A DNA stretch of 64,000 nt, taken from NCBI RefSeq assembly GCF_028283705.1, contig NZ_JAPWKD010000014.1, positions 164,620 to 228,619 of the forward strand. The letters run 5' to 3'. Below the pieces are notes generated by a model, which was not told where the DNA came from, searched no databases, and saw only the letters and a program-made list of their open reading frames with translations. Both the position numbers and the translations under genes were made by a program. Shown here one piece after another: positions 27,278-35,966 of this stretch. Every line of letters starts with the position of its first letter. The stretch's first letter is position 1. Source of the DNA: Pantoea sp. GTDB taxonomy: Bacteria > Pseudomonadota > Gammaproteobacteria > Enterobacterales > Enterobacteriaceae.

Positions 27278-28063
27278 TTACTGGACGAAATCACTTAACC
27301 ATTTCAGACCTGCAACGGTCTCAGTCGCAGGGCGATATTCACAACCCACCCAGCCCTCGTAGTTAAGCTCTGTCAGCGCATTGAAAATAAAAGACCAGTT
27401 AAGTTCCCCGGTACCCGGCTCATTGCGGCCAGGGGAGTCAGCAACCTGCACATGCCGGATATGAGGGAAAAGCTCCCGCATACGTGCGGTGACATCGCCT
27501 TCGCTGCGTTGAACGTGGTAAACGTCAAATAACAGCCCCACGTTTGCTGCGCCGACATCGCGGATAACCGAATAAGATTGCCCCTGCGTCCTGAGGATAA
27601 AGCCAGGAATGTCATTTGGGTTCACCGCTTCCAGAACAAGAGTGACATCATTGGCCTGTGCAGCCGCCCAGCGCACATTTTCAACCAGCGTGCTATACGC
27701 GGCATCAAAACTGACATCCTGCTGGCGAATCCCGGCCTGGAGATGAATCATCTGGCAATCCATCCCGTTGGCGTACTCCAGCGACTTCAGGAAGTCACTT
27801 CTGAATGCGTTGATACTGTCAGGGTGACACGCCTGACCGGAAGCCTTGACGGTACCGGGCTTTCCGGTTGGTGTATTGATCAGCAGCTGCCGCAGACCGC
27901 TGTTGTTGAGCAAATCCCGGAATAACGCGATGGGGCGATCATAGGGCCAGGCAAATTCAGCCGCTTTGAAACCTGCCGCTGCCGCAGCATCATAGCGCTG
28001 CTCAATAGGTAACTCGGTGAAAAGCCATTTCAGGTTGGCACTGAACTTCAGTGGTGTGGTCAT
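27278..28063 (-). CDS. otnI: hydroxypyruvate isomerase-like, 2-oxo-tetronate isomerase
   Basis: A 261-residue TIM-barrel isomerase of the Hyi/OtnI family, which interconverts 2-oxo- and 3-oxo-tetronate. Catalytic glutamates are the one in TLVLEAVNP (about residue 143) and the one in VGCEYRPA (about 243), with DSPGRNEPGTGELNW as the conserved metal and substrate region. Last gene of a six-gene operon; it follows the kinase gene by 9 bases. The rest of the pathway is upstream (OtnK and OtnC). Confidence 0.85.
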   Translation of the reverse strand: MTTPLKFSANLKWLFTELPIEQRYDAAAAAGFKAAEFAWPYDRPIALFRDLLNNSGLRQLLINTPTGKPGTVKASGQACHPDSINAFRSDFLKSLEYANGMDCQMIHLQAGIRQQDVSFDAAYSTLVENVRWAAAQANDVTLVLEAVNPNDIPGFILRTQGQSYSVIRDVGAANVGLLFDVYHVQRSEGDVTARMRELFPHIRHVQVADSPGRNEPGTGELNWSFIFNALTELNYEGWVGCEYRPATETVAGLKWLSDFVQ

Positions 28064-28072
28064 TTCGCCTCC

Positions 28073-29344
28073 TTATTTACCCTGCAACGTGGTCACGGCT
28101 TTGGAAAAGAAGTCGGTAGAGCCGAAATTCCCCGATTTGAGCGCCAGCGCCAGCGGTTTTTCGCCGGGAGATAACAGGGCAGGTACGCCAGTATCAATCT
28201 CATTACCGATTTTCAGCTCCCCAAGATGCAACGCACTGACCACCGCTCCCGATGTTTCACCGCCGCCGACAACCAGCCTGCGAATGCCGCTGTCGACGAG
28301 GCTTTTCGCCGTCGTACCGAACAGCGCATCGAGTGTGGATGAAACTTGCTCGCGGCCATACGTATTCTGAGCGCGGATGACATCCGCCTTGTCCCCTGAG
28401 GTAAATACCAGCGGTGATTTACCCTGATTGGTTTGAATAAAATCGACTAGCTGTGCGGCGTTCACTTTCCCGGTCATCACGTCATCCACGCTAACCATCA
28501 TCACAGGATGTGATTTGGCATGCTCTGAGATCTGCCGCAGGGTGGTACTGGAACAACTGCCAACCAGTATGGCTTCCGGACCATCAATATGCGGCACATC
28601 ACTTTGTGAACCGGAAGCCAGACCCCGGGCGATGAAATTATGCGGCAAACCCATGGCAATCCCTGATCCACCGGTAAGCAGGCGCGAGTCAGCACTGGCT
28701 TTGGCGATGGTAATCAGATCCTCATCGCTCAGTGCATCAATGATGGTCAGCGTATCGCCATTGGCGGCAGATTTATTCAGTGCCTCACGTAACGCTTCTG
28801 CGCCTTGATGCACTGTTTGCCAGGCAATAAACCCCGGCGTGCTGGTGGATTGCTGTTTCAGCACGCGGCGAATATCGGCATCCTTCATTGGCGTCAGCGG
28901 ATGATGTTCCATACCAGACTCATTCAACAGACGATCCTGGACAAACAGATGCCCCTGATACACCGTCCGGCCCATGGCAGGGAAGGAGGGGCAGACCGGC
29001 ACCGCTTTTTCACCGAGCAGGCTCGCAAGCGCCTCAGCCACCGGGCCAATGTTGCCATCGGCCGTTGAGTCGAAGGTTGAACAGTATTTAAACACGATTT
29101 GCTCGCAGCCCTGGGCCAGTAACCAGCGACAGGCCGCCAGTGACAGTGCAACGGCCTCCGCTGCCGGAACCGAACGGCTTTTAAGCGCAATCACGCCTGC
29201 TTCTACATCCAGGGACGCTGCCTGTTCCGGGGTGGTCAGATAGAGTGTCGTTTTGAGGCCACCTTCACCCGCAATGCCTTTTGACAAGGTCACGGCAATG
29301 TCGCTCGCCCCGGTAAAATCGTCAGCAATCACACCTATCAGCAT
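28073..29344 (-). CDS. otnK: four-carbon acid sugar kinase, 3-oxo-tetronate kinase
   Basis: A 423-residue kinase of the DUF1537/OtnK family. The N-terminal domain starts IGVIADDFTGASDIA (substrate-binding ADD motif); the C-terminal domain has the ATP-binding VVGGGETSGAVVSAL and the CPSFPAMGRTVYQGHLFV substrate segment. It phosphorylates 3-oxo-tetronate at O4 for OtnC. Overlaps the racemase-like gene by 7 bases, so it is translationally coupled. A 3-oxo-isoapionate kinase from the same family is an alternative. Confidence 0.85.
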   Translation of the reverse strand: MLIGVIADDFTGASDIAVTLSKGIAGEGGLKTTLYLTTPEQAASLDVEAGVIALKSRSVPAAEAVALSLAACRWLLAQGCEQIVFKYCSTFDSTADGNIGPVAEALASLLGEKAVPVCPSFPAMGRTVYQGHLFVQDRLLNESGMEHHPLTPMKDADIRRVLKQQSTSTPGFIAWQTVHQGAEALREALNKSAANGDTLTIIDALSDEDLITIAKASADSRLLTGGSGIAMGLPHNFIARGLASGSQSDVPHIDGPEAILVGSCSSTTLRQISEHAKSHPVMMVSVDDVMTGKVNAAQLVDFIQTNQGKSPLVFTSGDKADVIRAQNTYGREQVSSTLDALFGTTAKSLVDSGIRRLVVGGGETSGAVVSALHLGELKIGNEIDTGVPALLSPGEKPLALALKSGNFGSTDFFSKAVTTLQGK

Positions 29345-30003
29345 GATGTCCCCCCTGTTTGCGATTTCATGAGGTTTACGGCGGCGTCAGGTGCACTCAG
29401 AACAGGGACCGACACGTTTTCTTTCACCGCCGCCATCGCACGGGAAGTGGAAAAATGCGCCAGCATGATGACATCACAATCTGCCAGTTCATGAGCGCGC
29501 GCCGCAATCAGGCGGTTGTGCGTATCTGCATCGCCCTGACGTAAAAGATCGATAGCATCATCGACCACAATCGTTTTCAGCGTGGCGTCGCTGCCACTCT
29601 CGGCGACAAACTCATTGAACTCTTCGGTCATGGTGATCACCGCGGGCGCGAAGGTCGCCAGCATACCAATGCGTTTTCCCTGCTGGAGTGCAGCACGGAA
29701 CATCGCTTCATTCGGTTTCAACACTGGAATGGGCAACTCAGCGGCCATTTTATCAATCGCCGGGCCAAAGGCGGAGCAGGTTACCAGAATCCCGGCCGCG
29801 CCCAGGCTGAAGCCATAGTGACCAAAGCGCACAAAACGGTCGATCAGATTGGCAGAGAGATCGGTTTCGCGGGCACGATCAAGGGTAAGACCATCGTCGA
29901 GCAGGTTGACCAGCTCGGCTTCGGGCCAGAGTGTTTTGAAGCTTTGATGAATCGGTTGCATGGCGACAGGTGTGGCATGCAACAGGACAATGCGTTCGGA
30001 CAT
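29338..30003 (-). CDS. Asp/Glu/hydantoin racemase-like protein
   Basis: A 221-residue Asp/Glu racemase superfamily protein. The two usual cysteines are examined: the first site reads ILVTCSAFGPA (cysteine present), the second reads IMLAHFSTSRAM, where the catalytic cysteine is replaced by phenylalanine or serine. This suggests isomerase or decarboxylase-type chemistry rather than a two-base racemase. Start at 30003 (MSERIVLLHATPV) is preferred over 30051, whose extra residues look non-conserved. It lies inside the tetronate operon, between a binding-protein-like gene and the kinase gene. Confidence 0.75.
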   Translation of the reverse strand: MSERIVLLHATPVAMQPIHQSFKTLWPEAELVNLLDDGLTLDRARETDLSANLIDRFVRFGHYGFSLGAAGILVTCSAFGPAIDKMAAELPIPVLKPNEAMFRAALQQGKRIGMLATFAPAVITMTEEFNEFVAESGSDATLKTIVVDDAIDLLRQGDADTHNRLIAARAHELADCDVIMLAHFSTSRAMAAVKENVSVPVLSAPDAAVNLMKSQTGGTSC

Positions 30004-30041
30004 AAAATCACCACTCGTATAGGGATGCTGGACGGCAAAAG

Positions 30042-30734
30042 TTAGCGACACATCAGGCCGTTGCTGGCATAAGCCGCACGACAGGGTTCAGTGAGCAAAT
30101 AATGGATAAAGGACTGCGCACGGGCCCAGTCGGTGCAATCATTCATCACCGCAATCGTGAACGGCGTCAGATGCTGAAGTTCATCCGGGAATCCAGCCAC
30201 AATGGTGATGCCCTCCACCATCATCAGTTCGCTCATTTGCTGGACAGCAAGATCCGCCTCGCCTGTCAGCAATTTTTCCCCGGTAAAACCCTGGGCGATT
30301 TTCGTCGCTTTCGGCTCCACCAGCTCCAGCACGCCCTGTTCAGCCATAATTTTTTGCAGATAGATACCGCTTGCGCCGCCGAGGGAGTAGGCGACGGAGC
30401 GTGCCTGAACCAGCGCAGCCAGAAAGCCTTGTTTGGTGGCAATGTCCGGGGGTGTCTGTCCTTTGGGTACGGCGACGCCGAAATAAGCCGTGGCCAGTTT
30501 GAAACAGTTCTCCGGTTTGATTAACCCCTGCCGGACCATGCCCGCAATGGCATCATCGGTCGCGATAACCACATCGGCATGAAGTCCCTCGGAGAGTTTC
30601 TTCTCAATAATGGTGGTGGGGCTCCACTCGAAGCTGAGATCGGACTCATGTTGATAGCTGGCTAAAACTCCCCGGTCAAAGGGGGCGCGTACCGCGAGGG
30701 TGCTAAAAACTTTCAGTGTCTTAGCGTGGATCAT
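30042..30734 (-). CDS. ModA-like substrate-binding domain protein, no signal peptide
   Basis: A 230-residue periplasmic-binding-protein type II fold of the SBP_bac_11 group: KVFSTLAVRAPFDRGVL at the start, ADVVIATDDAIAGMVRQG in the middle, VAYSLGGASGIYLQ near the hinge. It has no export signal, so the product is probably cytoplasmic and no ABC permease genes accompany it. That makes ABC uptake unlikely; ligand sensing or a repurposed enzyme is more plausible. Preceded by the OtnC gene (37-base gap) and followed by the racemase-like gene. Confidence 0.72.
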   Translation of the reverse strand: MIHAKTLKVFSTLAVRAPFDRGVLASYQHESDLSFEWSPTTIIEKKLSEGLHADVVIATDDAIAGMVRQGLIKPENCFKLATAYFGVAVPKGQTPPDIATKQGFLAALVQARSVAYSLGGASGIYLQKIMAEQGVLELVEPKATKIAQGFTGEKLLTGEADLAVQQMSELMMVEGITIVAGFPDELQHLTPFTIAVMNDCTDWARAQSFIHYLLTEPCRAAYASNGLMCR

Positions 30735-30771
30735 GGGTCACTCCAGAAAGTTAAAATGTGAGGGCTGTGCG

Positions 30772-31410
30772 TTACCACCGGCAGTCGAACGTATCGAACA
30801 GTTCCTGCAGGGCGGCGTCACTCAGGGCGTCGGGTTTCGGATGCGTCATCAGCCAGAGTTTTGCCGTTTCTTCTAACTCTTCGAGGATTTCCGCCGCTTT
30901 AGTGACGCTGGGTCCCCAGATGACCGGGCCGAGACGTTCCAGCATGATCCCTTTGACTGTGGCCGCCAGCTGACCGGCCTGAACCGCAACCTCAGGTGAA
31001 CCCGGGCGACAATAGTTGATAAGCGGAATCTTGCCCACCTTCATCACCTGATACGGCGTAACAGGCGGCAGAATCGCTTGCTGGCTCCATACCTCACCCA
31101 ACGTCATCGCCACCAGATGCGTTGAATGGGTATGAACGATGCCTTGCACGGCATCGTTGTTGGCATAAATGGTGCGATGTAGCGTTAACGTTTTAGAGGG
31201 CTTACCGCCATTAACCCATTCTCCCTCAGCATTCACTTTGGCAATCATGTCTGGCTCAAGTGTACCGAGGCAAATGTCGGTCGGTGTAATAAGCCAGCCG
31301 TCATCCAGACGTGCGCTGATATTCCCTGAGCTGCCGACGGTAAAACCACGCTGATACAGGCTACGTCCTGTCTGGCATATTTCTTCACGAATGGTGATTT
31401 CATGAGACAT
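30772..31410 (-). CDS. otnC: class II aldolase, 3-oxo-tetronate 4-phosphate decarboxylase
   Basis: A 212-residue class II aldolase/adducin enzyme. The zinc ligands are visible in IVHTHSTHLVAMT (two histidines) and in the later GVMLERLGPVIWG-like segment (IMLERLGPV), with GNISARLDDG as the phosphate-binding loop. OtnC decarboxylates 3-oxo-tetronate 4-phosphate to dihydroxyacetone phosphate and CO2. The start follows a GGAAGGTAT-like sequence; 17 bases separate it from the MFS gene. Confidence 0.85.
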   Translation of the reverse strand: MSHEITIREEICQTGRSLYQRGFTVGSSGNISARLDDGWLITPTDICLGTLEPDMIAKVNAEGEWVNGGKPSKTLTLHRTIYANNDAVQGIVHTHSTHLVAMTLGEVWSQQAILPPVTPYQVMKVGKIPLINYCRPGSPEVAVQAGQLAATVKGIMLERLGPVIWGPSVTKAAEILEELEETAKLWLMTHPKPDALSDAALQELFDTFDCRW

Positions 31411-31427
31411 CTTTATACCTTCCCGAT

Positions 31428-32759
31428 TTAATTTGCGTGCTTCGTTGCGCCATGCGACGGACGCTGTGACGCGTTCTCATCCGCATCTGATGCCCCTAAA
31501 CCCAGCGGTTCAATTTTTCCCACGATGAAGATGTAAGAGAGCGCACCGATCAGACAGATAATGCCGGTGGCAACCAGTGGGACTTCATAAGAACCGTTGT
31601 TCATCGACAGCATGATCCCGGTGAATGAGGAGCTGATAATGCCTGCCAGGTTACCGGCGAAGTTTTGAATACCGCCGATGGTGCCAACGTATTCGCTACC
31701 TGGTGCGACATCGGCAGGCAGCGACCAGACCACGGCGGCCGAAAAGGCAATGCTGGCGTAAGAAATGGAAAGCAGCGTAATGATCAGGGGAATGCTGTCG
31801 GTGTATGTCGCCAGGCTAATCACTGACGAGAGCAGCAGCCCCAGAACCAGGCAGGATTTACGGGCGAATGTCAGGCTGAAACCTTTGCGAAACAACCAGT
31901 CAGACAGGTAGCCACCTAACATACTCGCCGGAATGCCTACCAGCGGCGGGATCATCCCCAGCGTGCCCAGTTGTTTCAGAGAGAATCCCTGGCTGGCCAT
32001 CAGATAGGACGGAAACCAGGTCAGGAAGAAGCTGAGCGCAATATTCAGGCAAAAGAACGACAGCATCATGCCCCACATGGTGCGGTAGCGGAACAGGAAC
32101 AACCATTCCTTCTTGCCACTGCTTTTGGCTTTTGCCGGGCCACGATCCGCGATCAGATTGTCTCGCTCGACTGCGTTGAGTCCTTCTTTCAGTTCCGGTG
32201 TGCGGTAAATGATGTACCAGGCGATGGCCCAGATAATGCCGAGGAAGCCCGTGACAATAAACGACATTTCCCAGTTCCAGGTACTGATGATCCAGGCCAC
32301 CAGTGGCAACGCCAGTGCTGAACCGGCTCGCGGACCGGCATTAAAAATACCGCTGGCGGTGGCACGATCCTTTTTCGGGAACCATGAGTAAACGACTTTG
32401 GCACAACCCGGGTGACCTCCGGCCTCGCCAATGCCGAGCAGCATACGCAGGCCCATCATTGAGAGCAGTCCACGACCACAGGCTGTCAGCACGGTGAAGA
32501 CAGACCACCAGGCGACCGCAAGGGTCAGCCCCAGGCGCTCACCGAATTTATCCAGCAAACGTCCGGCAGGGATTTGCATCAGGGCATAGGTCCAGAAAAA
32601 TGCCCCCATAATAAAGCCCATACTGACATCATCTAACCCCAGGTCATGTTTGATATGCGGGGTGGCGACGGAGAGGTTAACGCGGTCAATATAATTGATA
32701 GCCATGGCAATAAAGCACATGATTATCATAAACCATCTGATCTTAGGGTAGTTACGCAT
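31428..32759 (-). CDS. MFS transporter, ACS (anion:cation symporter) family
   Basis: A 443-residue major facilitator with 12 predicted membrane helices. N-terminal helix FMIIMCFIAMAINYIDRVN and the DKFGERLG-type loop after helix 2 are characteristic of the glucarate/galactonate-type ACS group. It is the first gene of the tetronate operon and likely imports a sugar acid. Preceded by a 91-base gap to the DeoR regulator, with an inverted repeat inside that gap. Confidence 0.85.
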   Translation of the reverse strand: MRNYPKIRWFMIIMCFIAMAINYIDRVNLSVATPHIKHDLGLDDVSMGFIMGAFFWTYALMQIPAGRLLDKFGERLGLTLAVAWWSVFTVLTACGRGLLSMMGLRMLLGIGEAGGHPGCAKVVYSWFPKKDRATASGIFNAGPRAGSALALPLVAWIISTWNWEMSFIVTGFLGIIWAIAWYIIYRTPELKEGLNAVERDNLIADRGPAKAKSSGKKEWLFLFRYRTMWGMMLSFFCLNIALSFFLTWFPSYLMASQGFSLKQLGTLGMIPPLVGIPASMLGGYLSDWLFRKGFSLTFARKSCLVLGLLLSSVISLATYTDSIPLIITLLSISYASIAFSAAVVWSLPADVAPGSEYVGTIGGIQNFAGNLAGIISSSFTGIMLSMNNGSYEVPLVATGIICLIGALSYIFIVGKIEPLGLGASDADENASQRPSHGATKHAN

Positions 32760-32805
32760 TATAGTTTTCCTGTTGGCTAACGTTTTTTCAGCACGAAAAA
32801 TCCTG

Positions 32806-32831
32806 CTGTCTGTATTCTGAAATACAGGCAG
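32806..32831. promoter_or_regulatory. inverted repeat between deoR-type gene and the tetronate operon
   Basis: Arms CTGTCTGTATT and AATACAGGCAG (11 bases, one mismatch) with a four-base centre. It can be read as an operator for the upstream DeoR-type regulator or as a transcription terminator for it: on the minus strand TTTTT follows 8 bases later. Which is true is not clear. Confidence 0.5.
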
Positions 32832-32850
32832 TGCTGTTAAATTTTATTAA

Positions 32851-33618
32851 TTAGATATCAACCAATTTCAGTTCTACATTCTGGTTTCTGATTTTTCCCT
32901 GCGCTTCCAGAGGAAGATAAGAATCGGTGATAATGGTATCCATCTTGTTTAACGGACAGATGGAATATAAGCCGTACTTGCCGTATTTACTGCTATCCGC
33001 GACGAGGATTTTCTTTCTTGAGACTTCAATCACTGCCTGTTTAACTATCGCTTTCTCTTCATAAGGGGTTGAAATTCCTCTTTCAGCATCCCACGAGCTT
33101 GAACTGATGAAGGCGATATCGACATTCAGCGTCTTAATAAAATTGGCCGCACTGATTCCGACGGATGAAAAATTTCGTTTATCGACCAGGCCACCAGTAT
33201 GGAAAAGGTTTATTTGCGCCTTATTCATTAAATACTGGCTGATAGAAAAATCATTGGTAATGATGGTGGTATTGAATTTTTCCCCAAGGTATTTAGCCAG
33301 TTCGAAAGTTGTTGTCCCGGCATCTACGTAAATAACCAATCCATCATCGACCAATTCCGCAGCGGCTTTGCCAATAATCTGCTTGGAGCGGTGATGAATA
33401 AGGGCTTTATCGCTATAGCGCATTTCATGGCGCAGCACGTCATTCAGCTTGATGCCACCACTTACGCTGACGACCTTGCCCTCATGTTCCAGCAGCTGGA
33501 TATCCCGTCGTATAGTCATATGCGAAACGTTCATCAGATCCGCCAGTGCATTGATGGATGCGGTACGGTTCTCATAGACATAACGGTAAATAAAGTCCTG
33601 CCTTTCACTCGGGATCAT
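32851..33618 (-). CDS. DeoR family transcriptional regulator
   Basis: A 255-residue DeoR regulator: HTH at residues 18-40 (TASINALADLMNVSHMTIRR) and a C-terminal sugar-phosphate binding (DeoRC) domain with VIYVDAGTTTFELAKYL, IITNDFSIS and FISSSSWDAERGIS. DeoR regulators usually sense a sugar phosphate. It is directly upstream of and co-directional with the tetronate operon, so it is the obvious regulator; the 91-base gap suggests the operon has its own promoter. Confidence 0.87.
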   Translation of the reverse strand: MIPSERQDFIYRYVYENRTASINALADLMNVSHMTIRRDIQLLEHEGKVVSVSGGIKLNDVLRHEMRYSDKALIHHRSKQIIGKAAAELVDDGLVIYVDAGTTTFELAKYLGEKFNTTIITNDFSISQYLMNKAQINLFHTGGLVDKRNFSSVGISAANFIKTLNVDIAFISSSSWDAERGISTPYEEKAIVKQAVIEVSRKKILVADSSKYGKYGLYSICPLNKMDTIITDSYLPLEAQGKIRNQNVELKLVDI

Positions 33619-33906
33619 GCTGTCACCTTAACGAAACACTCGATATCAATGACATCATGCTCGTGTTCACTGAATGAGTACATTCTCTCCCACATTAATT
33701 CACATATGAATGACCTGCGTCACATAACCAGCAGCGCACAAAATGAGTTAACTACATGAAATATAATTAATTTATAGATTAACATCGTTCACATGATTTT
33801 GTGAAAAATGTGATGATGTGGAAAATAGTGGTGTGAGTTGTGAAAATCCTTTGGTGTGGATTCTGAATCTGAGGGGGAATATCTTGCTGCATTGGATAAT
33901 GAGTGA
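33619..33906. other. gap between DeoR-type gene and nifQ
   Basis: 288 bases, AT-rich at the left, with a run of eight C residues near 33926 lying just inside the nifQ 3' end. It marks the left border of the nif cluster. No gene, tRNA or integrase is seen here. Confidence 0.45.
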
Positions 33907-34419
33907 TCACGACGACTCAAAACACCCCCCCCGTTCACAGCACTCATCGCAGCTGGGTGAGCGGCAAATCAATTCACCTTCGGCATGCAGGCAACGCTGG
34001 CGATAGAAGAATTTTTTCCAGCGCATATTGTTATGATTCATCGCCACCAGCGGGGGAAAGCAGTCGCCCATCAGCTGACGTAGCTCCGCCCTCGAACTCA
34101 GTCCCAGGTCTTCCCACAGATGATTAAACGCCAGCGAGACACTGGCGATAATACGATGCATGGGGAACGCATCTGGCTGGAGATATTCCGCCAGCCATAA
34201 TTCCAGCTGCTGCTGTTCATCCGCGCGCGTTGCGATCAGCTCACTCATCAATTGATGGCGCATCAGTGTGTCCGCAGCCATTGAAGGTTGCTGGACTGGA
34301 ATCTGGCGCTGTAACCGCGCCCATTGTTGCACACCAAGTCCCATCATCAGGGGATAACTCCCCTGACCCTGCAAATAGAGGGACGCGAGTCGGCACAGCC
34401 AGTGATGTTGTGGTGTCAT
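33907..34419 (-). CDS. nifQ: nitrogenase molybdenum donor protein NifQ
   Basis: A 170-residue NifQ protein. The C-terminal cysteine cluster CRSPSCDECCERGGC (C-x4-C-x2-C-x5-C) carries the iron-sulfur/molybdenum cluster used to donate Mo for FeMo-cofactor synthesis. The MNHNNMRWKKFFYRQRC segment before it is conserved. Overlaps the end of nifB by four bases (ATGA), so it is translationally coupled. Length is typical for the enterobacterial protein. Confidence 0.92.
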   Translation of the reverse strand: MTPQHHWLCRLASLYLQGQGSYPLMMGLGVQQWARLQRQIPVQQPSMAADTLMRHQLMSELIATRADEQQQLELWLAEYLQPDAFPMHRIIASVSLAFNHLWEDLGLSSRAELRQLMGDCFPPLVAMNHNNMRWKKFFYRQRCLHAEGELICRSPSCDECCERGGCFESS

Positions 34420-35819
34420 GCGACCCCCTTATTTTGCAGCGGCATAGACTTTTTATTGGATCGCCAGCTCTGCCACCAGCGATGCAGGGCTTCGGTCACC
34501 GGTTGCCACGCATCATCAACACAGGGCTGGATGCCGCGGGCCTCCAGTTTTTGCCACGGGGTATAACCCATGCGCACGCAGAACACCGCTTTGACATCCG
34601 CCAGCAGATCAAAAATCGCCGCCATGCGTGCCTCACTGTCCTGTTCTGACTCGCAGCTGTCGCTGCCGTGGCAATATTTCGGGGTAAAGCGCTGATTAAC
34701 CAGCACCACCCCGGCAGCAGACAGGCTGTAGATATAAAAACGATCCGCATGACCGAAATGGCTGTCAATCACATCCCCATGCTTCGATGCTACGGCGACC
34801 AGGCAGGCTTCTTCCTCATCCGATTCCCCCTTCGTCGCAATGCTGGCGTGCAGCCTGGCGCGCTGGAACAGCATAGGTAGCCAGGGCTGCGGAGAACGCT
34901 CCGGCTCCGGTATCTGCGCAAACTGCTGGCTACGGTCTTCGCCCAGCATCCCAATCGCATCCGCGCGGCACTGGTGGCAGTGCGTCATCTGCGGAATGAT
35001 CTCACCGCAACGTTGCCGTACGGCAGCGACCATCGCAGCATCAGGTTCTGGCTGGCCTTGCAGACCAAACACCGTGCCATGCTCCGGGCGGGAAATTAGC
35101 GGCATGATGTTATGGATAAAGGCACCGCTGGTTTGCAGCATCTGGCTGACATCAGGCAGTGCCTGATCATTAATCCCCGGGATCAGCACCGAGTTGATTT
35201 TCACCAGCACTCCCTGCGCAGTCAGACGACGCACGCCCTCCAGTTGACGGGCGATCAGGATTTCTCCAGCCTCGCGCCCACTGTAACGTTCCCCATCCAG
35301 CCACAGCCAGGCATATATTTGAGCGGCGATGTCCGGATCCAGGGTGTTGATCGTCACCGTCACATGATCCACACCAAGCGCCACCAGCCGATCAACGGCA
35401 TCCGGCAGCATCAGGCCATTGGTGGATAAGCATAGCTTCAGGTCCGGAAACGCCTCCCGCACCTGTTCGAGCGTACTGAAGGTGCGATGGATATTCGCCA
35501 GCGGGTCGCCGGGACCGGCAATGCCCACCACCGACAACTGCGGAATCGCGGTGGCAACCTGGCGCACCCTGGCGACAGCCTGTTCCGGTGTCAGCAGGGT
35601 AGAGGAGACGCCAGGGCGGGATTCGTTACTGCAATCAAACTTGCGGTTGCAGTAGTTGCATTGCAGATTGCAGGCGGGTGCCACGGGCAGGTGCATGCGC
35701 GCGAATCGGTGATGCCCGCTACGCGAATAGCAGGGATGCGAGGCAACTTTACCCGCGACCCGATCGGTCAGCGTCTCACTGGTTGGGGCCTGGCAGGCAG
35801 AAGAGGAGCAGGAAGTCAT
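34416..35819 (-). CDS. nifB: NifB, radical SAM FeMo-cofactor precursor synthase
   Basis: A 467-residue fusion: a radical SAM domain with the CNLQCNYC motif (Cys50, Cys54, Cys57) that makes NifB-co (the 8Fe-9S-C core), and a C-terminal NifX/NafY-like domain (from about residue 345) typical of gammaproteobacterial NifB. The start at 35819 follows AAGGTAACGCC. Transcribed with nifQ from a sigma-54 promoter at 35856-35869 with a NifA site at 35943-35958. Confidence 0.95.
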   Translation of the reverse strand: MTSCSSSACQAPTSETLTDRVAGKVASHPCYSRSGHHRFARMHLPVAPACNLQCNYCNRKFDCSNESRPGVSSTLLTPEQAVARVRQVATAIPQLSVVGIAGPGDPLANIHRTFSTLEQVREAFPDLKLCLSTNGLMLPDAVDRLVALGVDHVTVTINTLDPDIAAQIYAWLWLDGERYSGREAGEILIARQLEGVRRLTAQGVLVKINSVLIPGINDQALPDVSQMLQTSGAFIHNIMPLISRPEHGTVFGLQGQPEPDAAMVAAVRQRCGEIIPQMTHCHQCRADAIGMLGEDRSQQFAQIPEPERSPQPWLPMLFQRARLHASIATKGESDEEEACLVAVASKHGDVIDSHFGHADRFYIYSLSAAGVVLVNQRFTPKYCHGSDSCESEQDSEARMAAIFDLLADVKAVFCVRMGYTPWQKLEARGIQPCVDDAWQPVTEALHRWWQSWRSNKKSMPLQNKGVA

Positions 35820-35855
35820 GGCGTTACCTTGATGATGTAGTCTGATCTTCCTGCT

Positions 35856-35869
35856 GCAATTTGTGTACC
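35856..35869 (-). promoter_or_regulatory. nifB sigma-54 promoter
   Basis: Minus strand reads GG-TACACAAATT-GC, the -24 GG and -12 GC separated by the obligatory 10 bases. Predicted transcript start about 25 bases from the nifB ATG. Confidence 0.8.
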
Positions 35870-35942
35870 GCCGCTAATTTATTGAAAATGGTGAGATTTT
35901 CATTCGGCATTTGTTGTCATCATTCCCACCTGTAGCTGACAA

Positions 35943-35958
35943 TGTGTTGATCGTCACA
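35943..35958. promoter_or_regulatory. NifA upstream activator site for nifB
   Basis: TGT-GTTGATCGTC-ACA, an exact TGT-N10-ACA element, about 100 bases upstream of the predicted nifB transcript start, just past the nifA stop. Confidence 0.78.
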
Positions 35959-35966
35959 ATTTTGTG

